Below, piece after piece: positions 1 to 6,320 of a stretch of DNA of 8,022 nt. The notes beneath the pieces are model-generated. The model made no database searches and was not told the DNA's origin. It saw only the letters and a program-made list of their open reading frames with translations. Position 1 is the stretch's first letter. Every line of letters starts with the position of its first letter. A program made the translations under genes and the position numbers. Location: assembly GCA_910585075.1 (NCBI GenBank), contig CAJUED010000047.1, forward strand, positions 22,870 to 30,891. Direction: 5' to 3'. This stretch comes from an uncultured Lachnospiraceae bacterium. Its GTDB lineage: Bacteria; Bacillota; Clostridia; Lachnospirales; Lachnospiraceae.

Positions 1-2
1 GA

Positions 3-437
3 AATTGGTTCTTGACAATGTTGTCAGTGATTCTGCCTCAGACGGCGGGAAATCTTTCTTTTGCCATGGTGGTGCTGATTGGCTATATGAAAGGGCTTCC
101 GGTTGAACTGGAGGAAGCGGCTTACATGGAAGGGTGCAGCGCCTACCAGATTTATTTCAAGGTCGTGCTTCCGCTTACAAAGCCTTCTTTTGCAACGGTG
201 GCGATTTTTTCTTTCCTGTGGAGCTATAACGATTTATTTACCCAGTCCTTCTTCATGAGGACGCCGGAGATGTACGGTATTACTATGCTGCTGAATCAAC
301 TGACGGCAAAGGAAGGAACCAATTATGGCCTGACGGCAGCGGCGGTGGCACTGGTAATTGTGCCTGTAATTATTGTATACTGTTTTTTACAGAAATATAT
401 CATCAAAGGAATGATTGCTGGCGCGGTGAAAGGCTAA
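3..437 (+). CDS. Carbohydrate ABC transporter permease, MalG/CUT1 type (5'-partial)
   Basis: This is the C-terminal half of an inner-membrane permease that, with a partner permease, an ATPase and a lipoprotein binding protein, imports an oligosaccharide or other sugar. The frame is open through the window edge, so the true start lies upstream. About 144 residues are visible, roughly half of the usual 270-280. The EAA loop that docks the ATPase is clear: GLPVELEEAAYMEG followed by VVLPLTKP. It is followed by two hydrophobic spans, around FATVAIFSFLW and AAAVALVIVPVIIVYCF, and the typical CUT1 tail KGMIAGAVKG. The stop is 15 bases before the response regulator, so the two are very likely co-transcribed. 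The sugar cannot be read from this fragment. Confidence 0.93.
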   Translation, partial: NWFLTMLSVILPQTAGNLSFAMVVLIGYMKGLPVELEEAAYMEGCSAYQIYFKVVLPLTKPSFATVAIFSFLWSYNDLFTQSFFMRTPEMYGITMLLNQLTAKEGTNYGLTAAAVALVIVPVIIVYCFLQKYIIKGMIAGAVKG

Positions 438-452
438 AGTGCGGGGGATATC

Positions 453-1244
453 ATGTATAAAGTTGTAATTATTGATGACGAGCCGTTGATTGTGGAGGGT
501 CTATCCAGGACAATGGCATGGGAGAATTGGAACTGTACCGTTGCGGGCACTGCTTATGACGGAGCAGAAGGAATGGAAGTGATTCGCAGGGAAAGGCCGG
601 ATATTATTATTTCCGATATTAATATGCCGGGACTGGACGGTCTGAAAATGATTGCAGGATTGAAATCAGAATTTCCGGACATGCAGATTGTGATTCTGAC
701 TGGTTACCGGGAATTTGAATATGCAAGACGGGCCATAGAGCTGGGAGTGCTGCGGTTTCTGTTAAAACCATCTAAGATGAATGAGCTGGTGGAGGCTGTT
801 GATGCATCGGTAAAGCGGCTTTTGCAGCTTGGTATTACCGGCGAAGCATCGGATACGGAAAGGGAAGCGGAGGCTGAGCCCCAGGACGGGGCAGATACCC
901 GGGAAGGAGCGGAGATTACCGAAGCAAACAGCTTTATTGTGAATCATGCGCTGGATTATATACGGGAACATTCCGCAGAGAAGCTTCGGCTGACGGAGGT
1001 GGCGGAACAGGTTTACGTAAGCCAGTGGCATTTGTCGAAGCTGATTGGCAGGCACACAGGCAAGACTTTTTCGGATATTTTAAACGGTGCGCGGATAGAG
1101 AAATCCAAAGAATTATTGAAAGACCCATCACTGCGTATCTGCGATGTGGCGGAACTTGTGGGTTTTCAGGACTTGGCACATTTTTCCAGGGTGTTCAAGA
1201 AGATGACGGGAATGTCGGCAAATGAGTACCGGAATTCCCATTAG
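453..1244 (+). CDS. Response regulator with REC and AraC-type HTH domains (YesN-like)
   Basis: Cytoplasmic DNA-binding response regulator of 263 residues, expected to be phosphorylated by a membrane sensor kinase and to control the adjoining sugar transporter. The receiver domain (about 1-123) has the acidic pair D8-D9, phosphoacceptor D55 in SDINMPGLDG, T83 and K105 before P106. A short acidic, low-complexity linker (about 130-158) leads to an AraC-type domain (about 160-260) with two helix-turn-helix units; the second carries the family pattern VAELVGFQDLAHFSRVFKK. It is shorter than most YesN proteins because the linker is brief. GGGGGA lies just before the ATG. It sits 15 bases after the permease and ends about 25 bases before a strong terminator, so it is the last gene of its operon. 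The cognate kinase is not in the window and may lie upstream. Confidence 0.95.
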   Translation: MYKVVIIDDEPLIVEGLSRTMAWENWNCTVAGTAYDGAEGMEVIRRERPDIIISDINMPGLDGLKMIAGLKSEFPDMQIVILTGYREFEYARRAIELGVLRFLLKPSKMNELVEAVDASVKRLLQLGITGEASDTEREAEAEPQDGADTREGAEITEANSFIVNHALDYIREHSAEKLRLTEVAEQVYVSQWHLSKLIGRHTGKTFSDILNGARIEKSKELLKDPSLRICDVAELVGFQDLAHFSRVFKKMTGMSANEYRNSH

Positions 1245-1267
1245 AAAAATAGATTGACAAAGAATGC

Positions 1268-1316
1268 AGGGGAAGGGTTTCCGGTAAATTTATGGAAAAT
1301 CTTCCCCTTCTTTTCT
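1268..1316 (+). terminator. Rho-independent terminator after the response regulator
   Basis: The arms 1268-1282 and 1294-1308 form a 15-position stem with 13 Watson-Crick pairs, one G-U pair and one mismatch, around an 11-base loop. The right arm is followed by a T-rich run (TTCTTTTCT). It lies 24 bases after the stop codon and closes the permease-regulator operon. The same stem could partly stop leftward transcription from the hydrolase, but the run on that side is less U-rich. Confidence 0.88.
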
Positions 1317-1404
1317 GGTGTTGCAGAATATTCGGAGGAGTACAAAACCATTTTATTACCATTCACGTATTTAAAACAAATCGCCAACTTCACAGTCAAA
1401 ATAT

Positions 1405-2214
1405 TCACATAGCGTTAAGAAAATCTAAAACGCGCTTATTAAAGTCTTTTGCTTCTTCATATACCGCATGACCCAAACCATTATAAATAAATAATTCGCT
1501 TCCACTAATTTTATCAGCTATTTCAGAAGCAGCAGTTGTTCCTACAATTTTGTCACAATTCCCTCCAATAACTAATGTCGGGCATTTTATTTTATTTAAT
1601 TCATTATAAGCATTGTGTTCAACACAAGACATAGCCTGTATTAGAAATCGCTTAAAACTTTTGGGCTTTCCTGTTTTCCCAAGAAAGGGATAAATCAGCC
1701 GATATTTTTTTAGGTAACGTTCTGAATATGACTTTTCGGCTGTATCAATCATTAGATTCTTGTAATTTTCCTGCGTTGCCATTTCAACCCAACCGCTAAT
1801 AACATTTTCTATTACTTTGTTTGGCTTTGCACTTGTTACCGCCAATATAAGTTTATCCACTAAATCAGGAAAATCAATCGCCAAATATTGTGCTATCATA
1901 CCGCCTTGAGATATACCCAAAATATTTGCTTTTGAGATACCAAGACCGGTCATAACGTCTGCTTGGTCTTTGGCCATTTCTCTTGTAGAATATCCTTCCT
2001 GCAAATTTCCTTTCCGACTGAAAACATAGACTGTAAATTTTTTTGCATATATCCTGTACATTATTGAAAAGACAAGTGCCATTCCTTTTACCGTAGATAA
2101 CCCATCTCCTAATCCGGGCAACATGACAAGATTTTCACTTCCATTACCAAAAGAAACGTAATCCATTTCGGAATTTCCAATACAAACACTTCCATTATGA
2201 GAATGATAAAACAT
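1405..2214 (-). CDS. Alpha/beta-fold hydrolase
   Basis: Soluble 269-residue serine hydrolase of the alpha/beta fold; the substrate is unknown, but an esterase or a small-molecule hydrolase is likely. Visible landmarks are the oxyanion-side motif LPGLGDG (32-38), the nucleophile elbow GISQGG with S102, the acid D221 in GGNCDKIVG, and H249 in NGLGHAVYEE, so the catalytic triad is complete. There is no signal peptide or membrane span, and the length is normal for the family. The start is fixed by AGGAGGG four bases upstream of the ATG. That binding site abuts the stop codon of the ORF remnant upstream, so translational coupling is plausible. No separate promoter was seen close to the start; it is probably read from the GNAT gene upstream. 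No clear terminator of its own follows. Confidence 0.93.
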   Translation of the reverse strand: MFYHSHNGSVCIGNSEMDYVSFGNGSENLVMLPGLGDGLSTVKGMALVFSIMYRIYAKKFTVYVFSRKGNLQEGYSTREMAKDQADVMTGLGISKANILGISQGGMIAQYLAIDFPDLVDKLILAVTSAKPNKVIENVISGWVEMATQENYKNLMIDTAEKSYSERYLKKYRLIYPFLGKTGKPKSFKRFLIQAMSCVEHNAYNELNKIKCPTLVIGGNCDKIVGTTAASEIADKISGSELFIYNGLGHAVYEEAKDFNKRVLDFLNAM

Positions 2215-2223
2215 AACGCCCTC

Positions 2224-2529
2224 CTATTTTACAATTCCTACTTTTACAATTTCCATATATTCTCTTAGATTCTTCATATATTCCTGCTCTATTTTTTCAA
2301 ATTCAATATCTTGTTCTTTGTGTATTTGCATCAAAAAATCATCATTAAACCCTTTTAGAATCCACGTTAATATATCAACAGTTTTTTTCGTATCCCACCG
2401 GAATTGGATTGTATCAATATCCTTCATAAACCAATAATATATGGGATGTTTATATGGTAATATATAGGCGCAAAGATAAAAACACAACGCAAGGCAATCT
2501 TGCAGAACTATAAAATTATTGTTTTGAAA
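2224..2529 (-). pseudogene. ORF remnant without a clear start, unknown family
   Basis: An open frame of about 101 codons that begins right after an in-frame TAG. It contains no ATG until residue 20 of the TTG-started version (TTG at 2487), and that ATG has no visible ribosome binding site. The encoded part has a hydrophobic and aromatic stretch (ILPYKHPIYYWFMKDI) followed by a charged C-terminal helix rich in E, K and Q, so it looks like a real protein tail rather than random sequence. It might be the C-terminal part of a nucleotidyltransferase-like or DUF4037-like protein, but that is a guess. Its TAG stop touches the ribosome binding site of the hydrolase gene, and its 5' end runs up against the end of the GNAT gene upstream. 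I read it as the 3' remainder of a gene whose front was lost. A small intact gene using TTG is possible. Confidence 0.4.
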
Positions 2530-3016
2530 CTATCATGTTACATCTGCTCCAAAGTTCATCTTTATATGAAAAAGCATCTTTATCAATATTTCTTTCAACA
2601 AAACCGACTTTTTCATAACATCGTTTCGCTGAAGTATTTTCATTAAAAACATTTAATTGAACTGCTTCCGCTCCGGTTATCTGAAAGGCATATTGCAAAG
2701 CCAGATTCAACATTCCCTTACCGTAACCTTCTCCGCGCTTTGTGCTATCAACTATTATAAATTTAAGAAACCCTATATTGCTTTCTGCGTTGACGGAATA
2801 ACAGAAAAAACCTACCGGCTGTCCGTTGTTTTCTGTTGCCACATAGGCACTGTCTGTCCAATCCATAGAATTTTTCTCTAAAAAATCATGGAAAGATTTT
2901 TGTGAAATAGGATATGATAAACGGTTTGCACACCAAAAGGCATGGATTCTTTCATTGTCAATCCATTTTGATATATATTCGTAATCTTTGTTTGGTATAT
3001 ATGGCCGGATTCTCAT
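2516..3016 (-). CDS. GNAT family N-acetyltransferase
   Basis: Cytoplasmic 166-residue acetyltransferase that should transfer the acetyl group of acetyl-CoA to an amine; the acceptor is unknown. The acetyl-CoA-binding motif A is visible as FIIVDSTKRGEGYGKGML, with the pyrophosphate loop R94-G95-x-G97-x-G99. Motif B follows as N125-ENTSAKRCYEKVGF, with Y134 in the place of the usual general acid. The length is typical. The start ATG at 3016 has AAAGGA about nine bases upstream. A TATAAT-like box lies at 3042-3047 on the minus strand, but no good -35 was found. The end overlaps the open frame of the remnant ORF downstream in another phase. It is not obviously paralogous to the neighbouring acetyltransferases. 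Confidence 0.93.
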   Translation of the reverse strand: MRIRPYIPNKDYEYISKWIDNERIHAFWCANRLSYPISQKSFHDFLEKNSMDWTDSAYVATENNGQPVGFFCYSVNAESNIGFLKFIIVDSTKRGEGYGKGMLNLALQYAFQITGAEAVQLNVFNENTSAKRCYEKVGFVERNIDKDAFSYKDELWSRCNMIVSKQ

Positions 3017-3041
3017 AAATGAATGTCCTTTCTCAAATTTA

Positions 3042-3047
3042 ATTATA
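3042..3047 (-). promoter_or_regulatory. Possible -10 box for the GNAT gene at 3016
   Basis: A perfect TATAAT on the minus strand, 25 bases upstream of the start codon. The hexamer at the expected -35 distance (ACATTA) is poor. The rest of the 156-base gap between the two GNAT genes (3017-3172) shows no gene and no convincing terminator. Confidence 0.35.
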
Positions 3048-3172
3048 GATTTTTATAGGTAACATAATGTATTATTCCTCTTTTTCCCTTACAATCTTAA
3101 AAACCAAACTGAAATTTTTCTCCAGCAAGTCCGCGCGACATACTTGAAAATATAGGTATAAAGAATCGCATT

Positions 3173-3697
3173 TTACTCCAAATCCATTGTGTAAAATTTT
3201 GCCTTGAATGTTTGACTGCCATCAAGTTTTGTATATTCTCCATAATGGTCGAATTTCAATCCACATTTTTCCATAACTTTTCCGGAACGCGGATTATCTA
3301 CTGCGTGATCCGAACATATTTTTTTAACGCCGAGTTTTCTATATGCAAATTTAATAATAGCCTTCATTGCTTCAGTGCAATATCCCTTGTGCCAATAATC
3401 ATAATGAAGATTATATCCAATACCCCAATAATCTTTCATCTGATCATTAGGACCTATACTTCCTGTTCCAATTACTTTATTTTCTTCTTTCAAAACAAAT
3501 GCCCAATTCCATTCTTGTTCATCAACAAGTGTGGAATTTATCCAGTCTATAGATTGACTAATATCAGAATATGTGGAATATACCATATATTTTGTAACTC
3601 TTTCGTCGCTGTTCCAACTGAAACAGGCTTCCGCATCATCAAGTGCTATTGGACGTAAAATCAACCTATCTGTTTCGATAATTGGCTCTTTGCTCAT
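3173..3697 (-). CDS. GNAT family N-acetyltransferase, RimJ/RimL-like
   Basis: A 174-residue acetyltransferase of the RimJ/RimL-type group (Acetyltransf_3). These proteins modify ribosomal protein N-termini, antibiotics or other small amines; the target here is unknown. The start of the fold is classic (IIETDRLILRPIALDDAEA). Motif A is GYNLHYDYWHKGYCTEAM (95-112), where the usual Q/R-x-x-G-x-G loop reads W-H-K-G-Y-C. The NPRSGKVMEKCGL helix and a terminal FYTMDLE strand follow. The frame is open 12 codons further upstream, but GGAGGG seven bases before the ATG at 3697 and the usual family N-terminus fix the start there. A good promoter lies about 65 bases upstream. Transcription probably continues into the GNAT gene downstream. 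Confidence 0.93.
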   Translation of the reverse strand: MSKEPIIETDRLILRPIALDDAEACFSWNSDERVTKYMVYSTYSDISQSIDWINSTLVDEQEWNWAFVLKEENKVIGTGSIGPNDQMKDYWGIGYNLHYDYWHKGYCTEAMKAIIKFAYRKLGVKKICSDHAVDNPRSGKVMEKCGLKFDHYGEYTKLDGSQTFKAKFYTMDLE

Positions 3698-3761
3698 TAT
3701 TAATCCCTCCAATACTGATTTATTAATAATCATACAAACAAGAAATTGTTGACATTCTTAA

Positions 3762-3790
3762 ATTATATTCCTGTGTCCAAAACGTTGCAA
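3762..3790 (-). promoter_or_regulatory. Sigma-A-type promoter for the RimJ/RimL-like GNAT
   Basis: On the minus strand, TTGCAA (3785-3790) and TATAAT (3762-3767) are separated by exactly 17 bases. The -10 is perfect and the -35 matches four of six positions. Transcription would start near 3755, leaving a leader of about 60 bases before the ATG at 3697. Confidence 0.68.
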
Positions 3791-3826
3791 TAAAATTAAA
3801 AGTAAAGCACTGCAAGCAAGTTATTG

Positions 3827-4305
3827 TTACTTTTTAGCTTTAAGAAACAATCCTTTATCTTTTCTATAAATCTGTACTGCTTTAAATCCGGAATTATAAA
3901 AAATTGCCTTTAACTCTTTTGGGCTGTATACTCTCACGTCTCCACTTTTTGAAAAGGGAAACCAAAATTTATTTGCAAAAACCTAAGTAACGCTCCAAAG
4001 TTTGGGTCAGCTATATACACTGTACCGTTTTTCTTTAAAACTCTTTTACATTCATTAACAAATCCTTGTGGATTATCAAAATGATGAAATGCACAGCATA
4101 CCGTTATGATATCAATACTTTCATCGCTCCATTCAAGTGGGTAACAGGGCCGTACCTTAAAATGCATATTAGGATAACGCATTTTTGCAATATGAATCAT
4201 GTTCTCTGATACATCTAATCCATGTACTTGAATTTTGGCTTTTTTTGATAATTCCTGTAGCAGAGTTCCATTTCCACATCTTGATTCTTCTGTTTTCTTA
4301 TTCAT
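3827..4305 (-). pseudogene. Class I SAM-dependent methyltransferase, truncated and frameshifted
   Basis: Remains of a Methyltransf_11-type enzyme. The readable frame begins at the ATG at 4305, with GGAG seven bases upstream, and joins almost at once to the middle of motif I (C10-G-N-G13). The N-terminal 40 or so residues and the first half of the SAM-binding loop are therefore missing. Then follow the acidic motif with D31 (HGLDVSENMI), AFHHFDNP, and KRVLKKNGTVYIADP. Near 3952 the frame breaks in a T4-C-A5 run, and an early TGA ends it at 3934. One base lower in phase, the natural tail continues for 41 codons (from SKSGDVRVYSPKELKAIF) to a TAA at 3827. Two independent lesions mean the product is almost certainly inactive, although its promoter and ribosome binding site look intact. 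Confidence 0.85.
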
Positions 4306-4339
4306 GTCATTTCTCCAATTTCCGAATTACATTACTAAA

Positions 4340-4368
4340 AGTATAAGTCTTTTTCCTGGCAGTTACAA
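4340..4368 (-). promoter_or_regulatory. Sigma-A-type promoter for the methyltransferase pseudogene
   Basis: On the minus strand, TTGTAA (4363-4368) and TATACT (4340-4345) are 17 bases apart. This puts the start site near 4333, about 28 bases before the ATG at 4305. The spacing and hexamers are good, so the pseudogene may still be transcribed. Confidence 0.6.
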
Positions 4369-4459
4369 TTCGTGAAAGGAAAATAGATGTAGAAGGTTAA
4401 TATACTTACTTGGCACTTGTACTGACAGGTATTGATATTGTGGAAGGGTGCTTATTTAT

Positions 4460-4535
4460 TTTCGCGAGCAATGAGCCAAGTGCCGTGCTTGCACGAGCAT
4501 AAAATCAGCAAGCTGATTTGACGAATGCCGCGAGG
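4460..4535. repeat. Structured palindromic element, three-way-junction-like
   Basis: Three nested inverted repeats fall within 76 bases. The outer stem pairs TCGCG (4462-4466) with CGCGA (4529-4533) and continues past a one-base bulge as GCA with TGC. Inside lie two hairpins: CGTGC-TT-GCACG (4484-4495) and AAATCAGC-AA-GCTGATTT (4502-4519). There is no T run after it and no ORF in it. It is more GC-rich than its surroundings. The pattern resembles dispersed palindromic repeats of clostridial genomes, but copy number cannot be judged from one window. A small structured RNA is an alternative. Confidence 0.5.
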
Positions 4536-4543
4536 GTATTTGA

Positions 4544-4705
4544 CTTGAAAAGCAGCCTTCAGAAAATCGGAAAACCGGAAAATCTGCTAGTAGTAAACAG
4601 AGAATGGGTGTGGTACAATTGAAAAAAGAAAGTACGGAGGTTCATTATGCTGATGAGATAACTTGGGGGATTCTTCCATATGTTCCTATGCAATATGAAG
4701 GTTAG
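4544..4705 (+). other. Short ORF remnant of unknown origin
   Basis: An open frame of 53 codons after an in-frame TGA. It has no start until an ATG at 4604, which would give 33 residues ending LPYVPMQYEG and has no ribosome binding site. The peptide is charged at its front and aromatic at its end, and I do not recognise it. It may be the tail of a deleted gene or chance. The gap 4306-4701 otherwise contains the methyltransferase promoter and the palindromic element. Confidence 0.2.
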
Positions 4706-5529
4706 TAAGTAATGGCAGCTTTGCTGTTTGGAGGCAAATGATATTGTATTAAACTCTTTGACAAGCAATATCCGGCTGCAAACTCATAGTCATGTAATGT
4801 GGGAAGCCATTCGGAAAATATCTTTTCATTTACCCCCTGCAGAGCCTGTGGAAGCGCGCCCTTACAAGGGAAAACCGCCCATGTAAATGCCGGAATTGTT
4901 TTGACTACAAAGCCCTTCGGAATATCGATTGCCGGATTATAAATATCCGCGATCAGATACTCAAAACGCTGGTTACCCATTTGGGGATCAATATTGATTC
5001 CAAACATTCCGCATACATATTTCCCATTTCCCGACGCATAATGCTCCTGATAAAATAAAGGAATGTCCTGTTTTGCGTTTTGGTAGCTGAACTCCCTTGA
5101 CACTGCCAACACCGTAAAAGCTTCTTTTTTCGTAATTCTGTAATCCATAGCATAACCACCTTTCAATGATATTGTTAATTGCAGCGGCGCAAAAGCCTTA
5201 AGCATTGTCTTATCCCTGCGCACAATGGAAGGTGAATATCCATGAAAACGGGTAAAAGCCTTAGTAAAACTATCGGGTGAATCATATCCGTATTTCATGG
5301 CAAGTTCTATAACTGAAATATCTTCCGCAAGCAGTTCCTGGCCTGCAAGTGCAAGTTTGCGGTTTCTGATATATTCTGTTATGGAATATCCGCACAGGAT
5401 ACTGAACCCTTTATGAAAATAAAAGGGAGAAATATGAACATGGTCTGCCACATCATACATGGTAATATCTTCTGTTATATGCTTTTCGACATAGCTGATG
5501 GCCTCCCTGATTGCTTCTGTCCATTCCAT
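4702..5529 (-). CDS. AraC family regulator with GyrI-like effector-binding domain
   Basis: Cytoplasmic transcription regulator of 275 residues. Residues 8-106 form the AraC DNA-binding domain, with HTH1 at about 22-41 and HTH2 at about 70-93 (ISVIELAMKYGYDSPDSFTKAF). Residues 128-254 form a GyrI-like (Rob/BmrR C-terminal type) domain that usually binds hydrophobic or cationic drugs. AAAGGAGG nine bases before the ATG at 5529 fixes the start. It diverges from the GNAT operon and may control it or itself. Oddly, after DYEFAAGY (247-254) the last 21 residues lose the family pattern. Relatives run on to a terminal strand resembling CEIWIPV, which is absent, so the 3' end looks replaced by foreign sequence at about 4768. 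The regulator may still bind DNA; its effector domain may be impaired. Confidence 0.9.
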   Translation of the reverse strand: MEWTEAIREAISYVEKHITEDITMYDVADHVHISPFYFHKGFSILCGYSITEYIRNRKLALAGQELLAEDISVIELAMKYGYDSPDSFTKAFTRFHGYSPSIVRRDKTMLKAFAPLQLTISLKGGYAMDYRITKKEAFTVLAVSREFSYQNAKQDIPLFYQEHYASGNGKYVCGMFGINIDPQMGNQRFEYLIADIYNPAIDIPKGFVVKTIPAFTWAVFPCKGALPQALQGVNEKIFSEWLPTLHDYEFAAGYCLSKSLIQYHLPPNSKAAITY

Positions 5530-5556
5530 GTTTATCGGCCTCCTTTGCTGTGATTA

Positions 5557-5566
5557 CAGTATACTG
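5557..5566. promoter_or_regulatory. Palindrome overlapping the likely -10 of the AraC/GyrI regulator
   Basis: CAGTATACTG is a perfect 10-base palindrome, 27 bases upstream of the regulator's start codon. It contains TATACT on the minus strand, a plausible -10. No good -35 stands at the right distance. Such placement suits autoregulation, but it is weak evidence on its own. Confidence 0.35.
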
Positions 5567-5632
5567 CCCGTATTTTTATATATCCCGATATTACTTGCCC
5601 TCTTTTGTCATGTTGTTAAATCGTCGGGCTAT

Positions 5633-5660
5633 TTGATTTTATCACATATCTTTTTATAAT
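5633..5660 (+). promoter_or_regulatory. Sigma-A-type promoter for the rightward GNAT operon
   Basis: TTGATT (5633-5638), a 16-base spacer and a perfect TATAAT (5655-5660) face the GNAT gene at 5712, giving a leader of about 45 bases. The inverted heptamers CCCGATA (5584-5590) and TATCGGG (5665-5671) bracket the promoter and could be regulator sites. Confidence 0.6.
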
Positions 5661-5711
5661 GCAGTATCGGGGGCAACAAATATTTGAAAGAGGAATTTGA
5701 TGAGGTAAAAA

Positions 5712-6314
5712 ATGGAATATTTTAGAGATGAAAACATATTGATAAGGACAATACTGTTTGAAGATGCGCAGATAATATGTGATGAAGAAATAGCACAGGG
5801 GTGGAAGCAGACGGTAGATAAGTATATTAACAGAATTAGCGATTTTAATAATGGAAAATGTATTTCATTAATTGCTGAATATAGAGGAGCTGTTGCAGGA
5901 TATATCAATATTTATCCAAATTCAACATGGGGTGCGTTTGCAAACGAGGGATATAGTGAAATTGTTGATTTTGGTGTTCTTGAAAAGTTTCGTAGAAATG
6001 GTATAGGAACAAAACTAATGGACATAGCAGAGAAAATTGCTGCCGAATATTCTGATACTGTTTATCTTGGAGTAGGATTACACAGTGGATATGGTTCCGC
6101 ACAGCGAATGTATGTTAAAAGAGGTTATATTCCTGATGGTACAGGAGCTTGGTATAATGAAAATATAGCTGTTCCGTATAAAGAATACTGCAATGATGAT
6201 GATTTCATCATTTACCTGTCAAAAAAATTAGAAAATTTGACCGGGGAATATAAAAAGATAGAGCCGGATTGCCGGGAAGAATTTGAAAGTAATATGATCA
6301 AATTCACAAATTGA
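5712..6314 (+). CDS. GNAT family N-acetyltransferase
   Basis: A 200-residue acetyl-CoA-dependent acetyltransferase with unknown acceptor. The central strand and motif A read IVDFGVLEKFRRNGIGTKLMD, with R94-R-x-G97-x-G99 forming the pyrophosphate loop. Motif B is GYGSAQRMYVKRGYIPDG, with Y134 well placed as general acid. A GAWYNENIAVPY segment and the strand FIIYLSKKL (165-173) follow. About 27 residues beyond that last strand (ENLTGEYKKIEPDCREEF and on) are not needed for the fold and come from a patch with several CCGG units, so they may be a late extension. GAGG six bases before the ATG fixes the start. It is the first gene of a rightward operon. Confidence 0.93.
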   Translation: MEYFRDENILIRTILFEDAQIICDEEIAQGWKQTVDKYINRISDFNNGKCISLIAEYRGAVAGYINIYPNSTWGAFANEGYSEIVDFGVLEKFRRNGIGTKLMDIAEKIAAEYSDTVYLGVGLHSGYGSAQRMYVKRGYIPDGTGAWYNENIAVPYKEYCNDDDFIIYLSKKLENLTGEYKKIEPDCREEFESNMIKFTN

Positions 6315-6320
6315 AAAAGT

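Noticed and set aside
1254..1259. TTGACA as a promoter -35
   Set aside because: No -10-like hexamer stands 16-18 bases downstream; the terminator stem occupies that position.
3212..3658. A 148-codon open frame on the plus strand
   Set aside because: It is antisense to a clear RimJ/RimL-like GNAT and has unusual composition (rich in I, F, C, S), as expected for a shadow frame.
3698..3733. Longer start for the RimJ/RimL-like GNAT
   Set aside because: GGAGGG and the family N-terminus point to the ATG at 3697; the added codons include the ribosome binding site itself.
4450..4540. CRISPR-like repeats
   Set aside because: The repeats are inverted rather than spaced direct repeats, and there are no regular spacers or cas genes.
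4559..4768. A 69-codon leftward open frame
   Set aside because: It overlaps the 3' end of the AraC/GyrI gene out of phase, has no ribosome binding site and shows no family pattern; it is probably a chance frame across the scar.
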